DNA of 64,000 nt from positions 1-64,000 of the forward strand of contig KN880442.1 of the NCBI GenBank assembly GCA_000934385.1. The letters are read 5' to 3'. The translations under genes were made by a program, and so were the position numbers. A model generated the notes under the pieces. It did no database searches. It was given only the letters and a program-made list of their open reading frames with translations, and was not told where the DNA came from. This stretch comes from Cylindrobasidium torrendii FP15055 ss-10. Lineage: Eukaryota; Basidiomycota; Agaricomycetes; Agaricales; Physalacriaceae. Shown in pieces: positions 21,339 through 31,552 of this stretch (the stretch's first letter is position 1; each line of letters opens with the position of its first letter).

Positions 21339-22659
21339 GTTGTTTTGAGATTCGTGGTCTGGTCAAATAGTACGATGCCGCCGCCTTATGTATCTCAACA
21401 AAGCTCTGCCTCCGATATTGTCGCATATCTCATTGAAGTACCACTCACCCGTGAGGATGAGCTTGACGTGTACTATGCGCGCTCGCGTTAGCGTGGCGGG
21501 TGACGAGTGAAGTACTTGATAGGAAATCATACTGAGCTGGAAGCTGCTAACCTGTCTTCAACTTCACAAACTCGCGTCACTCGGGTCCCTGAAAATTTAG
21601 CAGTCTACCTCTCAGCGTTTCGGAAAGTGAAGGTCGAACTGAAGGCGAATATGGGATGGCTTTGACAACACAAGTATTCGTAACATACTTCTATCCAGTC
21701 AAGCAGGCGACAGCTCTAACAGGTTTTGAACGACAACCGCTTTCTCGCCGTATATACAAATAAAAACTCAGGGTGAAGTGACGGGTAGTATCAATATACT
21801 TACTATCCTAAGCCATTGCTGTGCTGAAAATAATGGAATGTACTCTCACTGGGAAGCGACAGAAAGGATGTAATTTATTGTAGCATTGATGTTAGACGAT
21901 GTAAATGATGTTGGCCGCTGTCCGCGGCAAAGCGGACAATAGGATATATCGGCCCGACAGCCGGGGTCGAATATAGCATAAACGCTACGATGCCAGTGCT
22001 TAGAAGGCTATGGATTGCTTAGACTCAGCTCAAAAAGCAATGATGATCTTTGTATTGGAAGTTGACTAAAGTCTCTACGCCCGATATCTTCGGGGGCACT
22101 GGCAAAGGAAAACGGCGACGGCTCCTTCACGTACAATGTAGGAGGCAGAAGAATCCACCGTAAGGAACCTCTAGACCAAAAAGCATCATAATTTCGGGAC
22201 TCTGGATGCTGTATGCATTCTGAACACAATAACTGAAAAATTCGAATGCAATATAAATTGGGCAACACTACTTTCAGAATGCAGGGGAAACTTGTTTCGA
22301 ATTATCACACTCTAAATATACAATCCGTACGCATAGATTATTGTCCGTCATCTTAATTTATTCGGCTATCGCTGACTTGTGTCAGCACTCTGTTGGAAAT
22401 CAAGCCTTTGAGTATCTTCGAGTCCTCGTACAGTGACTCGTTACTTACAAATCATACCGATCTCGGGCTTAGTAATACTCTCATTGTTCTAGTATAAATT
22501 ACTTGTAGCTACATACGAAAATCCCATCGGTTTGGACCCAACGCGACCCAGATCCCGCTCGAGGCTGGAAACCTCCGAAGATTTTCTACACACTCATCTT
22601 TCTATACAATGGACCTGAGGCCTTTAATTAAGGACTCACGTAGTAGTATCGCGATCATC
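21339..22659. other. Intergenic region within the zinc-finger cluster
   Basis: Apart from the promoter of copy 2 there is nothing with coding character; open frames are rare. The sequence is relatively AT-rich, notably around 21.8-22.6 kb. Confidence 0.5.
21382..21389 (-). promoter_or_regulatory. ATAAGGCG promoter element of zinc-finger copy 2
   Basis: The octamer reads ATAAGGCG on the minus strand, about 44 bp before the ATG. The same octamer stands before zinc-finger copy 5 and before the Gly/Thr-rich mini-gene, so it may be a TATA-type core element inherited with the duplicated genes. Confidence 0.4.
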
Positions 22660-23063
22660 TCATGGATGTTTACCCTTCTGATGGCGAACGAGAGACGTAC
22701 TGTCTGCGTATACCGCTCCGCATGTTCCGCATTTATGCTGCTTGCCTGTGTGCTTGTCCTTCGTGTGGCCTGTAAATCGAAATCAATTTATTGAAAAAAA
22801 GCTTGTGAAGAATAGTTACGTATGAGTGACGACCTCTCAGTGAACCCTGTAATCGCGCTGGGGCATCCGGGGTGGCCGCAAAAGTACTGGGCGTCTTTGC
22901 TTCGTACGAGTGCCTGTGCGTTACGATCTGGTCCGCGAGAAATAGGTACTGTGCCCCCAGACGGAGTGGTCCCAGCTCCAGCAAGAGTAGAGTACATAGT
23001 GCTGGATGTTAGCGGAACGCCTTTGTGCAGAGTGTTATAGTAGGTGCTCGGGGCGTAGGACAT
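22660..23063 (-). CDS. RGPD-type C2H2 zinc-finger protein, copy 3
   Basis: Exons 23063-22820 and 22769-22660 give 117 residues, the smallest of the five finger-bearing copies. The N-terminus (MSYAPSTYYNTLHKG) leads to STLAGAGTTPSGGT, SRGPDRNAQALVRSK and finger 1 C-x4-C-x15-H-x4-H (YFCGHPGC...TERSSLIR-HTKDKH). Finger 2 is canonical, C-x2-C-x12-H-x4-H (HKCGTCGAVYADSTSLVRH). The 50-nt intron splits the Arg codon before the first His of finger 1, as in the other copies. The stop follows two residues after the last His, so the protein is little more than a linker and two fingers. No activation domain is seen. Confidence 0.85.
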
Positions 23064-24316
23064 GGTGCTCTAGGAAGTTCGTAGGGTAGCTTGAGTCGCT
23101 TCGAAGCAATTATGGATCGTCTTAGAGGAATGCCAGCTCCTTAAGTACACCTCCAAACTTTGGAATCCGACGTCCTCGCTCCTCTAGTTGATGGCGCATT
23201 ACAATATGAAGTCGGCTTCAGCAGCCCACTCCACCGGTGAGATTGTGAGCACGCCGAGTTCGAGTAAACAGTCGCCGAGACGAGACAGAAAAGACGACAA
23301 CAGGGCTCAGCTTCACGTTGAGTTGAGAGACGCTAATCTTAGAGAGTGCACATGTAGATTTGATCAGCGCTAAACGAGAATGTGAGAGCCTTGAGGCGCA
23401 CAATATCAATGCGTGGTTCTTGTGTTGGGTATCAATTGACGACAATGCATCGGCGTCGCCAGGATCGAGACGATTCACTGTGAGCTCACCTCTAAGAAGA
23501 ATGATGGTCGTGAGTAACTCCCTTGTCGCGTATTTCAGACATAAGCGTCTTCAATTCATTCGGCGAGAATCGGAGATCAATTGTAGCCTGAGTGTATTAT
23601 TTCAGCGGGTTTAGACGCTGATGCTTGACTCACGATGACGGACAATGCGTATAATGGACACATAACCGCCCATGAGCTTCTCCCAGCGTATTTTACATCT
23701 TTGATTGGTGGTTCTTCAGTACGATAACTCAGTGCAGTGGTCGGGACGGCGGGAACTCAACGGGAACAGCTTTGATGTTACTTGCATAGGGTTGGATGGC
23801 TCTCCGGCGCAGAGATGAGGTGGAAGTACCAAGAACAGATATTCGATATCCTTCTCTATTGCTTGTGCTAGATTTACGACTGGATAGTTGCACATAGGTG
23901 CAGCATCGACCAACCCGGGATTCATATGCTAGCGTACGACCAAGGCGGTTTGAGCAGAGGATGTGGCTTATCGTGGCGATGGATTCGTATCTCAAGATCA
24001 CAGAGAGAGGAGCTGAAATTTTCGCTGAGCGTTGGTCTCGACGTGGTCGTGAGCGACCTCGGAGAAGGAGGGACACATGATCACGCATTTGTCACAAGCC
24101 AACTTGCCGGCCCGAAGCCGCCTGATTGCCGAAGGCGAATCGCCAGCCAGAAACTTACCCTGAACTTCTCCTTACCTGTTTTCCATGATCCATTCCTTTT
24201 GCAATGTCGACATGGCGCGCCGGGAGATACTCGCTCTACGTTTACTCAAGTCTTGGGAAGTCGCCCTCGTCAATTATTTGATGATAATGTATCTAAAAAA
24301 TCGATAGACAAATCCT
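23064..24316. other. Intergenic region with ambiguous open frames
   Basis: Frames on both strands around 23.2-24.3 kb are open for 80-145 codons, but no combination gave a recognisable protein. A minus-strand stretch near 23.5-23.6 kb (FSPNELKTLMSEIRDKGV) looks protein-like and may be a decayed gene. Confidence 0.35.
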
Positions 24317-25182
24317 CTAGCAGTGTCCCATCTTCTCACGATGACGAGCCAGCGAGGTAGAGTCCATGTAAGTCTTTTGACACCCTGGGAACTTACAGAC
24401 ATGTGTACCGCGGTTCGTATGCTTGTCGCGGACATGCCCTTCACGGTCATTGTCAGCTCTTAGCGACCCCATTCAAAAGCAAAAACCTCACTATTATACG
24501 ACGAAACAGAGGTGAATCCCGTTTGTTGGATATGGCTCTTGCAGCTTGGAACATTGCAGTGAAATAGCACCTCTCCTTGGCGAAGCGCAGAAATGGTACC
24601 ACGGTCAGGACCGCGATCTCTGCTCGCGTAGCCTCTGTCCTGCGTTGTTGTCGAAGTGCTGGAAGGGATGGAAGGGCCCGCTCCGTACCCCGACTGTGTG
24701 CCAGACCTAGGGTGGGTCCCGTTGTGCATTGAAGCTGGGCCATTGTTCATGCAGGCTCCCGGGCGCACGGAGGGCGACTTCGATGCCAGCCTCTCGTCAT
24801 AGGCCGGTTCGCGGGATGGGTAAGCCATACATTCCTGGTGTTCCAACATTTTCACTTCAGCGGCGCTTTTGTAGCGCATATCGAGCTGTTGTGGTTCGAG
24901 AAGAGGGAGGTTGAAAGTGTTTGGGCTCTGCCATGGAACGGCGTTGTAGATGCTCTGTACGCCAGCGCTGGCATAATCACTGAACAATATCAGCAGAAGT
25001 ATCAGAATAAATTCTATGCTACCGTACACGTTCTTCGAGTCTGCGTAGTAGGGCTGTGCGGTCAGGTATTGAGATTCCGGGTGTGGAGTCCACTGTTGGG
25101 ACGACTGCCAGTTTGCGTAGGGAGGTGGACTTTGTGTCTCGTTACTCCCAGGACTGCTCGTGTAATAGCTGATTGAAGACAT
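24317..25182 (-). CDS. RGPD-type C2H2 zinc-finger protein, copy 4 (long form)
   Basis: Exons 25182-25028, 24979-24492 and 24438-24317 give 254 residues. The first intron (48 nt) is itself in frame; keeping it would add 16 mostly hydrophobic residues (EFILILLLILF) that do not fit the protein, so it is read as an intron. This copy has a long Gln/Pro/Tyr/Ser-rich N-terminus typical of an activation or disordered domain. It then has RDRGPDRGTISALRQG, finger 1 with a longer loop (C-x4-C-x17-H-x4-H) and finger 2 C-x4-C-x12-H-x5-H (HVCKFPGCQKTYMDSTSLAR). The second intron splits the Arg codon before the first His, as in all copies. It groups with copy 5 by length, loop size and SSYNR. Confidence 0.82.
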
Positions 25183-26404
25183 CGTACGATAGGGTATTGG
25201 TAGAGTAGTCGATGTGATGTTGCGGGTAGACTTCGATCCAGAGCGTAGACTCTTTATACTGGGATCAAGCGTATGAGTACGAGGAGCTCTCAGTTAGTTG
25301 AGGCTGTGGCTCATGATTTTGAGCTGTCATAACAGCCGAAGATTTCACCATCAAGTGCACGCATTGTCTGAGTATACCTTTCACGACCGTGCCCATTGAC
25401 AGTGATGCGCGCGATTGTGGTATTCTACCGTCTACAGTGTGTTTAGAAGAAGCCTGATGTGTATGGAAAGACATAAAGCGGTACAATCAGCCTCAAAACG
25501 CAATATAGACTGACCACAGCCCGCGCTATCAAGCTAAGTATGAGCAGTCACTTTCTCATCTACAGCAGCGTAGTCTATGCTCGATTCAGTCAAACATCGC
25601 CTCCGAGATGAAGTTATACAGCATCAAAAAAATTACACAGCAACAACGCACAGCAGCCGGGCTGCGGTAGCGACGTTACAACTTATGATTGCTGTATGGT
25701 CGGGTGGCGCACTCGTCGAGTTGGCATGGCTTCATCGAGGCAGGAATTTTTGGGCACAGGTTTTATGAGCTCGCAGATCTTAAAAATAATCTTTCTATCT
25801 CTTGTGAGCTGTATGATGTCCTTATAAAATATCTGGTGTCCAAGGTGTGCACAACGTCGCGAAAGACATGTGTATGGCAAACATCAGTTTTGATCCACCC
25901 TCATCGAAGTCTTCCCGATTTATTCGTTTGTAGGATAATATTTCCGTTCTGACAAACGCTAAATGTTACAAAGGGCACTCTTACGGGTCAAGGCAGGAGG
26001 AACATAACATGTGGCGTGCCGATGCCGGACGGTCGATCGGCCACGAGGACCGTTCTTGAATTTCCCTCTCATCCTCACAGTCGTCCGACGCAGTTACGCA
26101 AGAGTCCCACAATCGTTCTGACTGCACTCGGCCATTGTGTTCGGTTTTCTTCCTCATAGTGCGACAAGTAATCTGATCATGTCAAGCTGCCCTCGTGGCT
26201 CACATTGTATGCAGCGCTACTCGCACAGAGCACACTCAGAGTATGAGGCCTTCATCATTCACAATTAAAATCTATTATAGTTATGTGGTGGCCACAAGTA
26301 CAGTATATTTTCGTTAACAGTGTCCGTTCGTGTGTTCAGTCCATGACCGTTTCTCGCCAAGCTCGGAATGCCTGCACGCATGAGGCACTTCGACCATCTC
26401 ATGC
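25183..26404. other. Intergenic region within the zinc-finger cluster
   Basis: Open frames are short and featureless. It contains the promoter of copy 4; nothing else can be supported. Confidence 0.5.
25252..25258 (-). promoter_or_regulatory. TATA element of zinc-finger copy 4
   Basis: TATAAAG on the minus strand, about 70 bp before the ATG at 25182. Confidence 0.45.
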
Positions 26405-26715
26405 TCATTTCCCTGTCTTAGTTGCCTTTCCAGCACTGCTTCCTTTGTTTGCGTTGGTTCCTCCGCTTGATGTGGTTCCCCCGTTCGGTTTGGTCCTCTG
26501 TCCAGTACCTGTACCCCCGTTCGAATTGGCTCCCCCATTCTGTCCGGTTCCCTGACCAGTACCAGTGCCCCCGCTCGTCTGGGTACCACTATGAGGGCCG
26601 GTACCAGACGCTGCACTAGCAGAATGTTCAACACGACGAAACGGTGCACTGGCGACGTGGAAAGTCAAGCTTACGCGCTGCGCTGAGTCTGAGTCCTTGT
26701 GTTCGTGTTGTACAT
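26405..26715 (-). CDS. Gly/Thr-rich repeat mini-gene inside the zinc-finger cluster
   Basis: Exons 26715-26675 and 26615-26405 would give 83 residues: MYNTNTRTQTQRSA followed by imperfect units of about 17 residues built on GGTGTGQ and NGGT (SGGTGTGQGTGQNGG, NGGTGTGQRTKPNGG), ending AGKATKTGK. There is no zinc finger, signal peptide or known domain. Support comes from a TATATATAAGGCG element about 100 bp upstream, resembling the promoters of copies 2 and 5, and from a resemblance of the repeat to the linker of copy 4 (HPRSGTQSGYGAGPS). It may be a copy that lost its fingers, or a chance frame in a simple-sequence region. The single intron (59 nt) rests on frame alone. Confidence 0.3.
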
Positions 26716-27861
26716 CTCACTTGAATAAGGTGTGCAAATGCGACGATGGATATAAATGTTAAGAAGTTGCGAGTCGTAGTTGTTGCTTGAGTTGATTTGC
26801 TCGGTGGGGCACGCCTTATATATATTGGGCGTCTTACCATGACTTACCTTGTCGTTCTTCACGTAGTAGCTTGACTCTAAAATGAAAGCTTAGGCTGTTA
26901 GCCTGTAGTTCTGCTGTCTCGACCTCATTTTTGTCCGCATTGCTGATACCTACCGTAGTCGATGTTATACCTCATACCTTGCGCGGAGCAGCAATTTATG
27001 GGGGGAGCGGCATAGGTCCTAAAAGAGGAATGAACGAACAGCGGATCAAAATCACTTTCAATTGCCGCGTACGTCAATGCGACATGCATTCAGTTATCAT
27101 CCGACTCCTGGGGCTGTGTCAATTCAGCGACGAGGAAGAAGAACGAGCATTAACTCAAAATCAAGTATGTGCGCTGCATTTGCAGTCAAATCTGCGCTCT
27201 ATACAGCTAATGAGTAAACATCTCACCAACCACGCTCACCTCATATGGTGATGTGTGACGAGTGGTTCAGATATCATGATAGTTCGGGAGTTACGTCGAC
27301 TTTCAATGCAATACTGTTTGTTTTGCAATTTAAATTGACTAGCACAACAATGATGATTCTCACCTCACTTCGAGGCGTCTATGCTAATGCCGTTCGAGGT
27401 GGGCTTTCCATAGCTAACTTGAAACGGAGCACTTCTGCAACGGCGATCTCTGTTAGCGCTGATCGAGCTCCGAATTCAGACTCCGCAATGATCGACACTT
27501 TGACGTCCTGCGTCCTGCCCTCATCTTGATGCATAAAGTGTCTTTCTCGTCCTCGCTTTCCCGCCAGACCGCTCACTCCAAGATGTGCATCGGGAAGTCT
27601 CAAGCCCGAATGCGGTGTGCATCGCCACCGGCACGAGAACAGAAAATCACCAGCCTCCCTCATTTTGTCGAGTTGTTTTGCGACACCCTGCGGTCGGTCT
27701 CAAGTATCATGGGCACTGTTTTGAGCAAGGCCCTTCTGTTGTTCTGAGGCGTACAAGTAAGTCCATTAAGCATTTCTAATCTCGTAAGTGTCTATCCAAT
27801 GTCTATCCGAGCCATCCATTTCTGACTGTCGTCGTCGCATCTCCCTCTTTCTTCCGAAAAC
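26716..27861. other. Intergenic region within the zinc-finger cluster
   Basis: Frames near 27.2-27.7 kb exist on both strands but overlap each other and lack any domain. No gene is called. Confidence 0.45.
26812..26819 (-). promoter_or_regulatory. ATAAGGCG promoter element of the Gly/Thr-rich mini-gene
   Basis: It lies inside a longer TATATATAAGGCG run, about 100 bp before the proposed ATG at 26715. Confidence 0.35.
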
Positions 27862-28773
27862 TCATGGCCAATGACCTTTGTCATCGCGGTGACGCGCAAG
27901 CGAAGTTGAATCCCTGTAGTCCTTGTTGCACACCGGGCAAACAAGTCTACTACTTGAAGTGTCTCCGTGCTTGTCCCGCATATGCCCTGCCGATATCATC
28001 AGTCTGGTAACACCGGAGTCGCGAGAGACTGTGACAAACTGTTATAGGAGCTGATAGATGTGAACCCTAACTCCTTCTGGGTGCTCTTGCATCCTTCGAC
28101 CATGCAATAATGTTGAGCGGGTTTCACTCGCCTACGTCCGATTGTGTTTTCGTCAGGGCCACGCTCGCGCCCTATCGATGACGGGGCTCTTGGTGGTTGA
28201 TTAATCAAGGTCTGAGCGCCCGATGGACCTGCTTGCATACGTCCAGGCTGCGTACCACGTCCGGGGACAGTGCCATTGCTTGTTGGATACGGAATCGCAT
28301 CATCAGGCGGTGACGCGAAGTACAGACCATGGGGCATTGAGCCGCCAGCGTTGTATGTCCTGCCATCATACGGGAGCGGAGGGTTGGGGTTCATGTCGAC
28401 GTGATAGCCTCTCTCATGCGGGTGATACTGCCCCGGAGTGAGACGAAACTGAACGCTGTCGAACGACGGGTGGTTCGAACCCGTCGGTACGGTCGGCTGG
28501 AAGGACCGTTGCGGCTGCTGGTACGAGGGCACCATCGTGGCATTGTTGACGCGGCCAACCGCTGGGTCGTACTGCTGATAGTGGGAAACGCCTTGCTGCT
28601 GGCCTCCATAGTCACCATTTGGGGAGTAGTTGGGGGAACTACTAACATTCATTTTCAGCAAAGTAGCTCTTTTGACATCGTTGGAGTACGTACGAAGGCT
28701 GCTGAATATAATTCTGTGACCCTGCCCTTAGGTAGAACTCTTCCCATTGCTTTCGTAGCTGTTCATCTGACAT
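27862..28773 (-). CDS. RGPD-type C2H2 zinc-finger protein, copy 5 (long form)
   Basis: Exons 28773-28694, 28641-28040 and 27986-27862 give 268 residues. The N-terminus (MSDEQLRKQWEEFYLRAGS) is charged, followed by about 130 residues rich in Gln, Pro, Tyr and Gly, then GRERGPDENTIGRRRVK. Finger 1 is C-x4-C-x17-H-x4-H (HYCMVEGC...SISSYNR-HMRDKH). Finger 2 is canonical, C-x2-C-x12-H-x5-H (LVCPVCNKDYRDSTSLARH). The 53-nt second intron splits the Arg codon before the first His of finger 1. The first ATG after the promoter element at 28855-28862 was taken as the start; upstream in-frame codons have no ATG. A nuclear regulator is the likely role. Confidence 0.85.
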
Positions 28774-29816
28774 ACTGGCTTCCCGAGTGGAGTATAGGTT
28801 TGCAGAAGAGTTTGAAAAATGCGTGGAGATGCATTCAAAGATGAGGTCCCCGTCCGCCTTATATTCGACAAGCACTTCTCAGCGTATCCTCACACAACTG
28901 CCCTACCGACAAACTCTGCTGTATCGGGCACTCATCGCCGTCAAATATCTCATCCTTGTGCTACTCAGCACTGTAAACAGCACACAGATATCTGAGGATA
29001 GACGACTCGAAACGGACCAAACGTAGGACGCTCGGGAGCAAGTTGATCAGAAGAATTGAATGGACCCACAGAATAGCGTTACGTGAATCCTGCTGTCTTC
29101 TCAGAGTCATCATGTCATAGAGGTTGGATGAATTGGCACCTGTGCACTGTGTCATACTCAATGTGAGAGCTATGGCGATGGTGTTGCCATTTCTGAGTTA
29201 AGCACATACACATACATCGCATTTGTTGCAGAAAAACAGCCAACTGTTAGCAGAGCCTCCAGGCGATACTCTACACAGCTTCTGGCGCTCATGACTCGCA
29301 CGAGGCAACCACGCATCAAGAAAAGATTGCTGTATGTGACGTAAAATAGTATTTCTTTGGTAATATAAGTACGAGTCACGCGAAAATCGTTCTACTAAGA
29401 CCGCATTCGGAAACGCGCTTAATTATCAGTGCTTAAAGTTTTGATCGACGCGGTTAACACGTAATATCAATGATGAGACGCGCATTGACAAGTTCGCGTC
29501 ATTGTCATGTGGTCGTGACAAGAAGTACATTGTACTGGCTCTGGAGCCAAGCATCCTCCACATCCTGAGGCACCAACAACTGACTAATCGGACTGAAAAT
29601 CGTAGCGGTGGGTGTCGCGATTTATTTGCAAGCAAGCCTTCGAGCAATCGAAGAGACCAAAGGCTCTGTGCGTCCATAACGACGCCAGTAAACAAAAATA
29701 GTCTTTCAAGACTGGTATCGCATTTCAAAAACTCTGCCTTTCACACAGAAAAGGATTCAGAAGCATCGATATTTCCCAAGCGCGCGCGCAAATTCAGCCA
29801 TACAGCCCACGAATTC
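28774..29816. other. Intergenic region
   Basis: Apart from the copy 5 promoter no coding signal is seen. Short frames near 29.0-29.7 kb are featureless. Confidence 0.5.
28855..28862 (-). promoter_or_regulatory. ATAAGGCG promoter element of zinc-finger copy 5
   Basis: ATAAGGCG on the minus strand within a TATAAGGCG context, about 85 bp before the ATG at 28773. Confidence 0.4.
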
Positions 29817-30221
29817 CTACAAATCCCCATCGTTAACCGCTCCCCTCCCACCCGTCTTCACCTCCTTCCCCTTATTCTTCAACGGACCCTCAACACTCTC
29901 CGTCGCCTCCCCCTTCAACTCCTGATTCATATCACTCTTCACCATCTCATCCCTCTGCTTCTCCTCCTTCGCATCCAGCTGCTTTCCCTCTTGCTTCTCT
30001 CGCGGACTTTCCAGGTCTGGTTCTTGCCCTGCCGCGTGTTTGGTATTTTCCGATTGGGACTGCTCGCCTCCGGGAAGTTTGCTGTCCATAGTGCCTGTGT
30101 TGTCTCCTTTCGCTGTAGAGTACGCTCGGAAACGTTGGGAAGTGCCGATGATGCCGTGCGCTGGTGCGAGTGTTGTGGGGCGAACAGTAGAGCGTATCAT
30201 GGAACGGAGAGCAAAAGACAT
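29817..30221 (-). CDS. Small mitochondrial-type hydrophilic protein A
   Basis: Single exon, 134 residues from the ATG at 30221. The first 35 residues (MSFALRSMIRSTVRPTTLAP...QRFRAYST) are rich in Arg, Ser and Ala with no acidic residue and end in a typical processing-site context, so import into mitochondria is predicted. The mature part is very hydrophilic, rich in Glu, Lys, Gln and Gly (EKQEGKQLDAKEEKQRDEMVK, SVEGPLKNKGKEVKTGG), and resembles stress-type disordered proteins. No domain is recognised. The next gene on the same strand encodes a protein of the same build, so the two may be old duplicates. Confidence 0.65.
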   Translation of the reverse strand: MSFALRSMIRSTVRPTTLAPAHGIIGTSQRFRAYSTAKGDNTGTMDSKLPGGEQSQSENTKHAAGQEPDLESPREKQEGKQLDAKEEKQRDEMVKSDMNQELKGEATESVEGPLKNKGKEVKTGGRGAVNDGDL

Positions 30222-30468
30222 GATGATTGGAATATTGGGGTGAAAATATGTGTTTCGGTAGTGTGATGGAAAAGTGTTCGAGGTTAGGAGCGGACACCTT
30301 CCGTGCGTTGCGTTTCTTATATGCCTCACAGCTCAGACGACGGGTCATAACCGCGTCATCGCGACGCTCATTCCAGTGAGGAGCTCAAAAGATACAATTT
30401 GGAGATTATTCCAGAGTCTAATTTACACAGCTGATGGCATTCGGGTCCAAGTTGTTTGTACGCCTCGT

Positions 30469-30960
30469 TTACCTGCCCTTGCCCTCTAGCGGGCCCTTCA
30501 AATCCTCCTTGTCGAACGCGGCTTCTTGGTTTGCGTCTGAGTTCAGGTGCGCCTCGTGCTTCTCGCGGTGGATGTGCCGCACGGTGGTGCGTTGGAGGTC
30601 CTGCGGGTGTGCATCTGATCCATGTTTCTCTGCCTGAAAAGTACAGTTAGGCATGAGGATTACAGCGTGTCGTGTAGAGAGCAGGGAAGTAGCAAATGTG
30701 AATGGAAGGGCTATTGGGAGTGTGATTAATCAGGGTGGACGCGCATACCTTGACAGCAGCTTCTGATTCCGTCGAGTCCGTCTCGCTCCAGCCAGGCGCT
30801 CCTTCGACTGGCGCACTTTGTGAGTTATGGCTATGCTGCAGTTAGCATGAGTCATGGGCAATGAACAGGTAGCGCACCTCATGTAGCGAGCGGATGCAGG
30901 ACCAGCGGTACGCATGCCGGAGCGTGTTGCGACCGTTCGGAGAGCAGTGGAAAGAGACAT
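30469..30960 (-). CDS. Small mitochondrial-type hydrophilic protein B
   Basis: Exons 30960-30878, 30830-30749 and 30633-30469 give 109 residues. The N-terminus (MSLSTALRTVATRSGMRTAGP) is a clear mitochondrial presequence: Arg, Ser, Thr and Ala with no acid. The remainder is charged and His/Asp/Glu-rich (RTTVRHIHREKHEAHLNSD, DKEDLKGPLEGKGR). The acceptor of intron 1 was set at CATAG because only that keeps the downstream frame. The ending NQEAAFDKEDLKGPLEGKG partly parallels the NQELKGEA...EGPLKNKGK segment of protein A. Function is unknown; a role in the mitochondrial matrix is inferred only from the presequence. Confidence 0.68.
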
Positions 30961-31552
30961 GGCAATTTATGGATGGCGTTCAACGGTTGAAGGTCGAGTA
31001 ATAGTCGTGTTGTGGTTGGATGGTGGGAGTGTGAGGGAAATTGTGAAGGAGAGCGCAATGCTTATATACCGTATGATATACGGAAGGCATCCCCGCACGG
31101 TCATACCTTGCATCATTGGCCGTGGAGAGGCTCCAAATCCAGAAGCGATGATGCGCCATCAACGCTGGGCACTGTCGCAATCGCCGATGCAAGTCTTCAA
31201 GAGCTCAGCGAGGGAATCGTCAAAAAACGGTGTAAAATAGGCCGTGGAAGATGGAAATGAAGACGCGAAGTGGCCACGAGACACAAAAATGGACGCGGGG
31301 CAGGCGGAGGTTATTGCGGCCCGACGTTCCGCGCCATTACGGTAGGGTTAGGGTCCCTGTGCTTGACCTGCTCCCGCCCTCCATTACCAGGCTCACATAC
31401 CCCAATCGCAAACGGAGACCATCAAAAGTGATTGAATCGCACTTGGCCTACAATTCGCAAGGTCTAAATTCCTCCCTGGAATTCAGCAACGCCCCAGCTC
31501 TCCTTGTCCTTCTGCCATCCGCCTGATATAACATTCGACCTGCCCGACAATC
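30961..31552. promoter_or_regulatory. Divergent promoter between protein B (-) and ATG12 (+), with a telomere-like box
   Basis: 592 bp separate the two start codons. At 31343-31353 the sequence TAGGGTTAGGG carries almost two TTAGGG units, about 200 bp before the ATG12 start. Such teloboxes bind TRF/Tbf1-type factors in other fungi; a role here is inferred. Confidence 0.45.

Noticed and set aside
23729..24360. Overlapping 120-145-codon frames on both strands
   Set aside because: Neither strand yields a recognisable protein, and one overlaps the 3' exon of zinc-finger copy 4.
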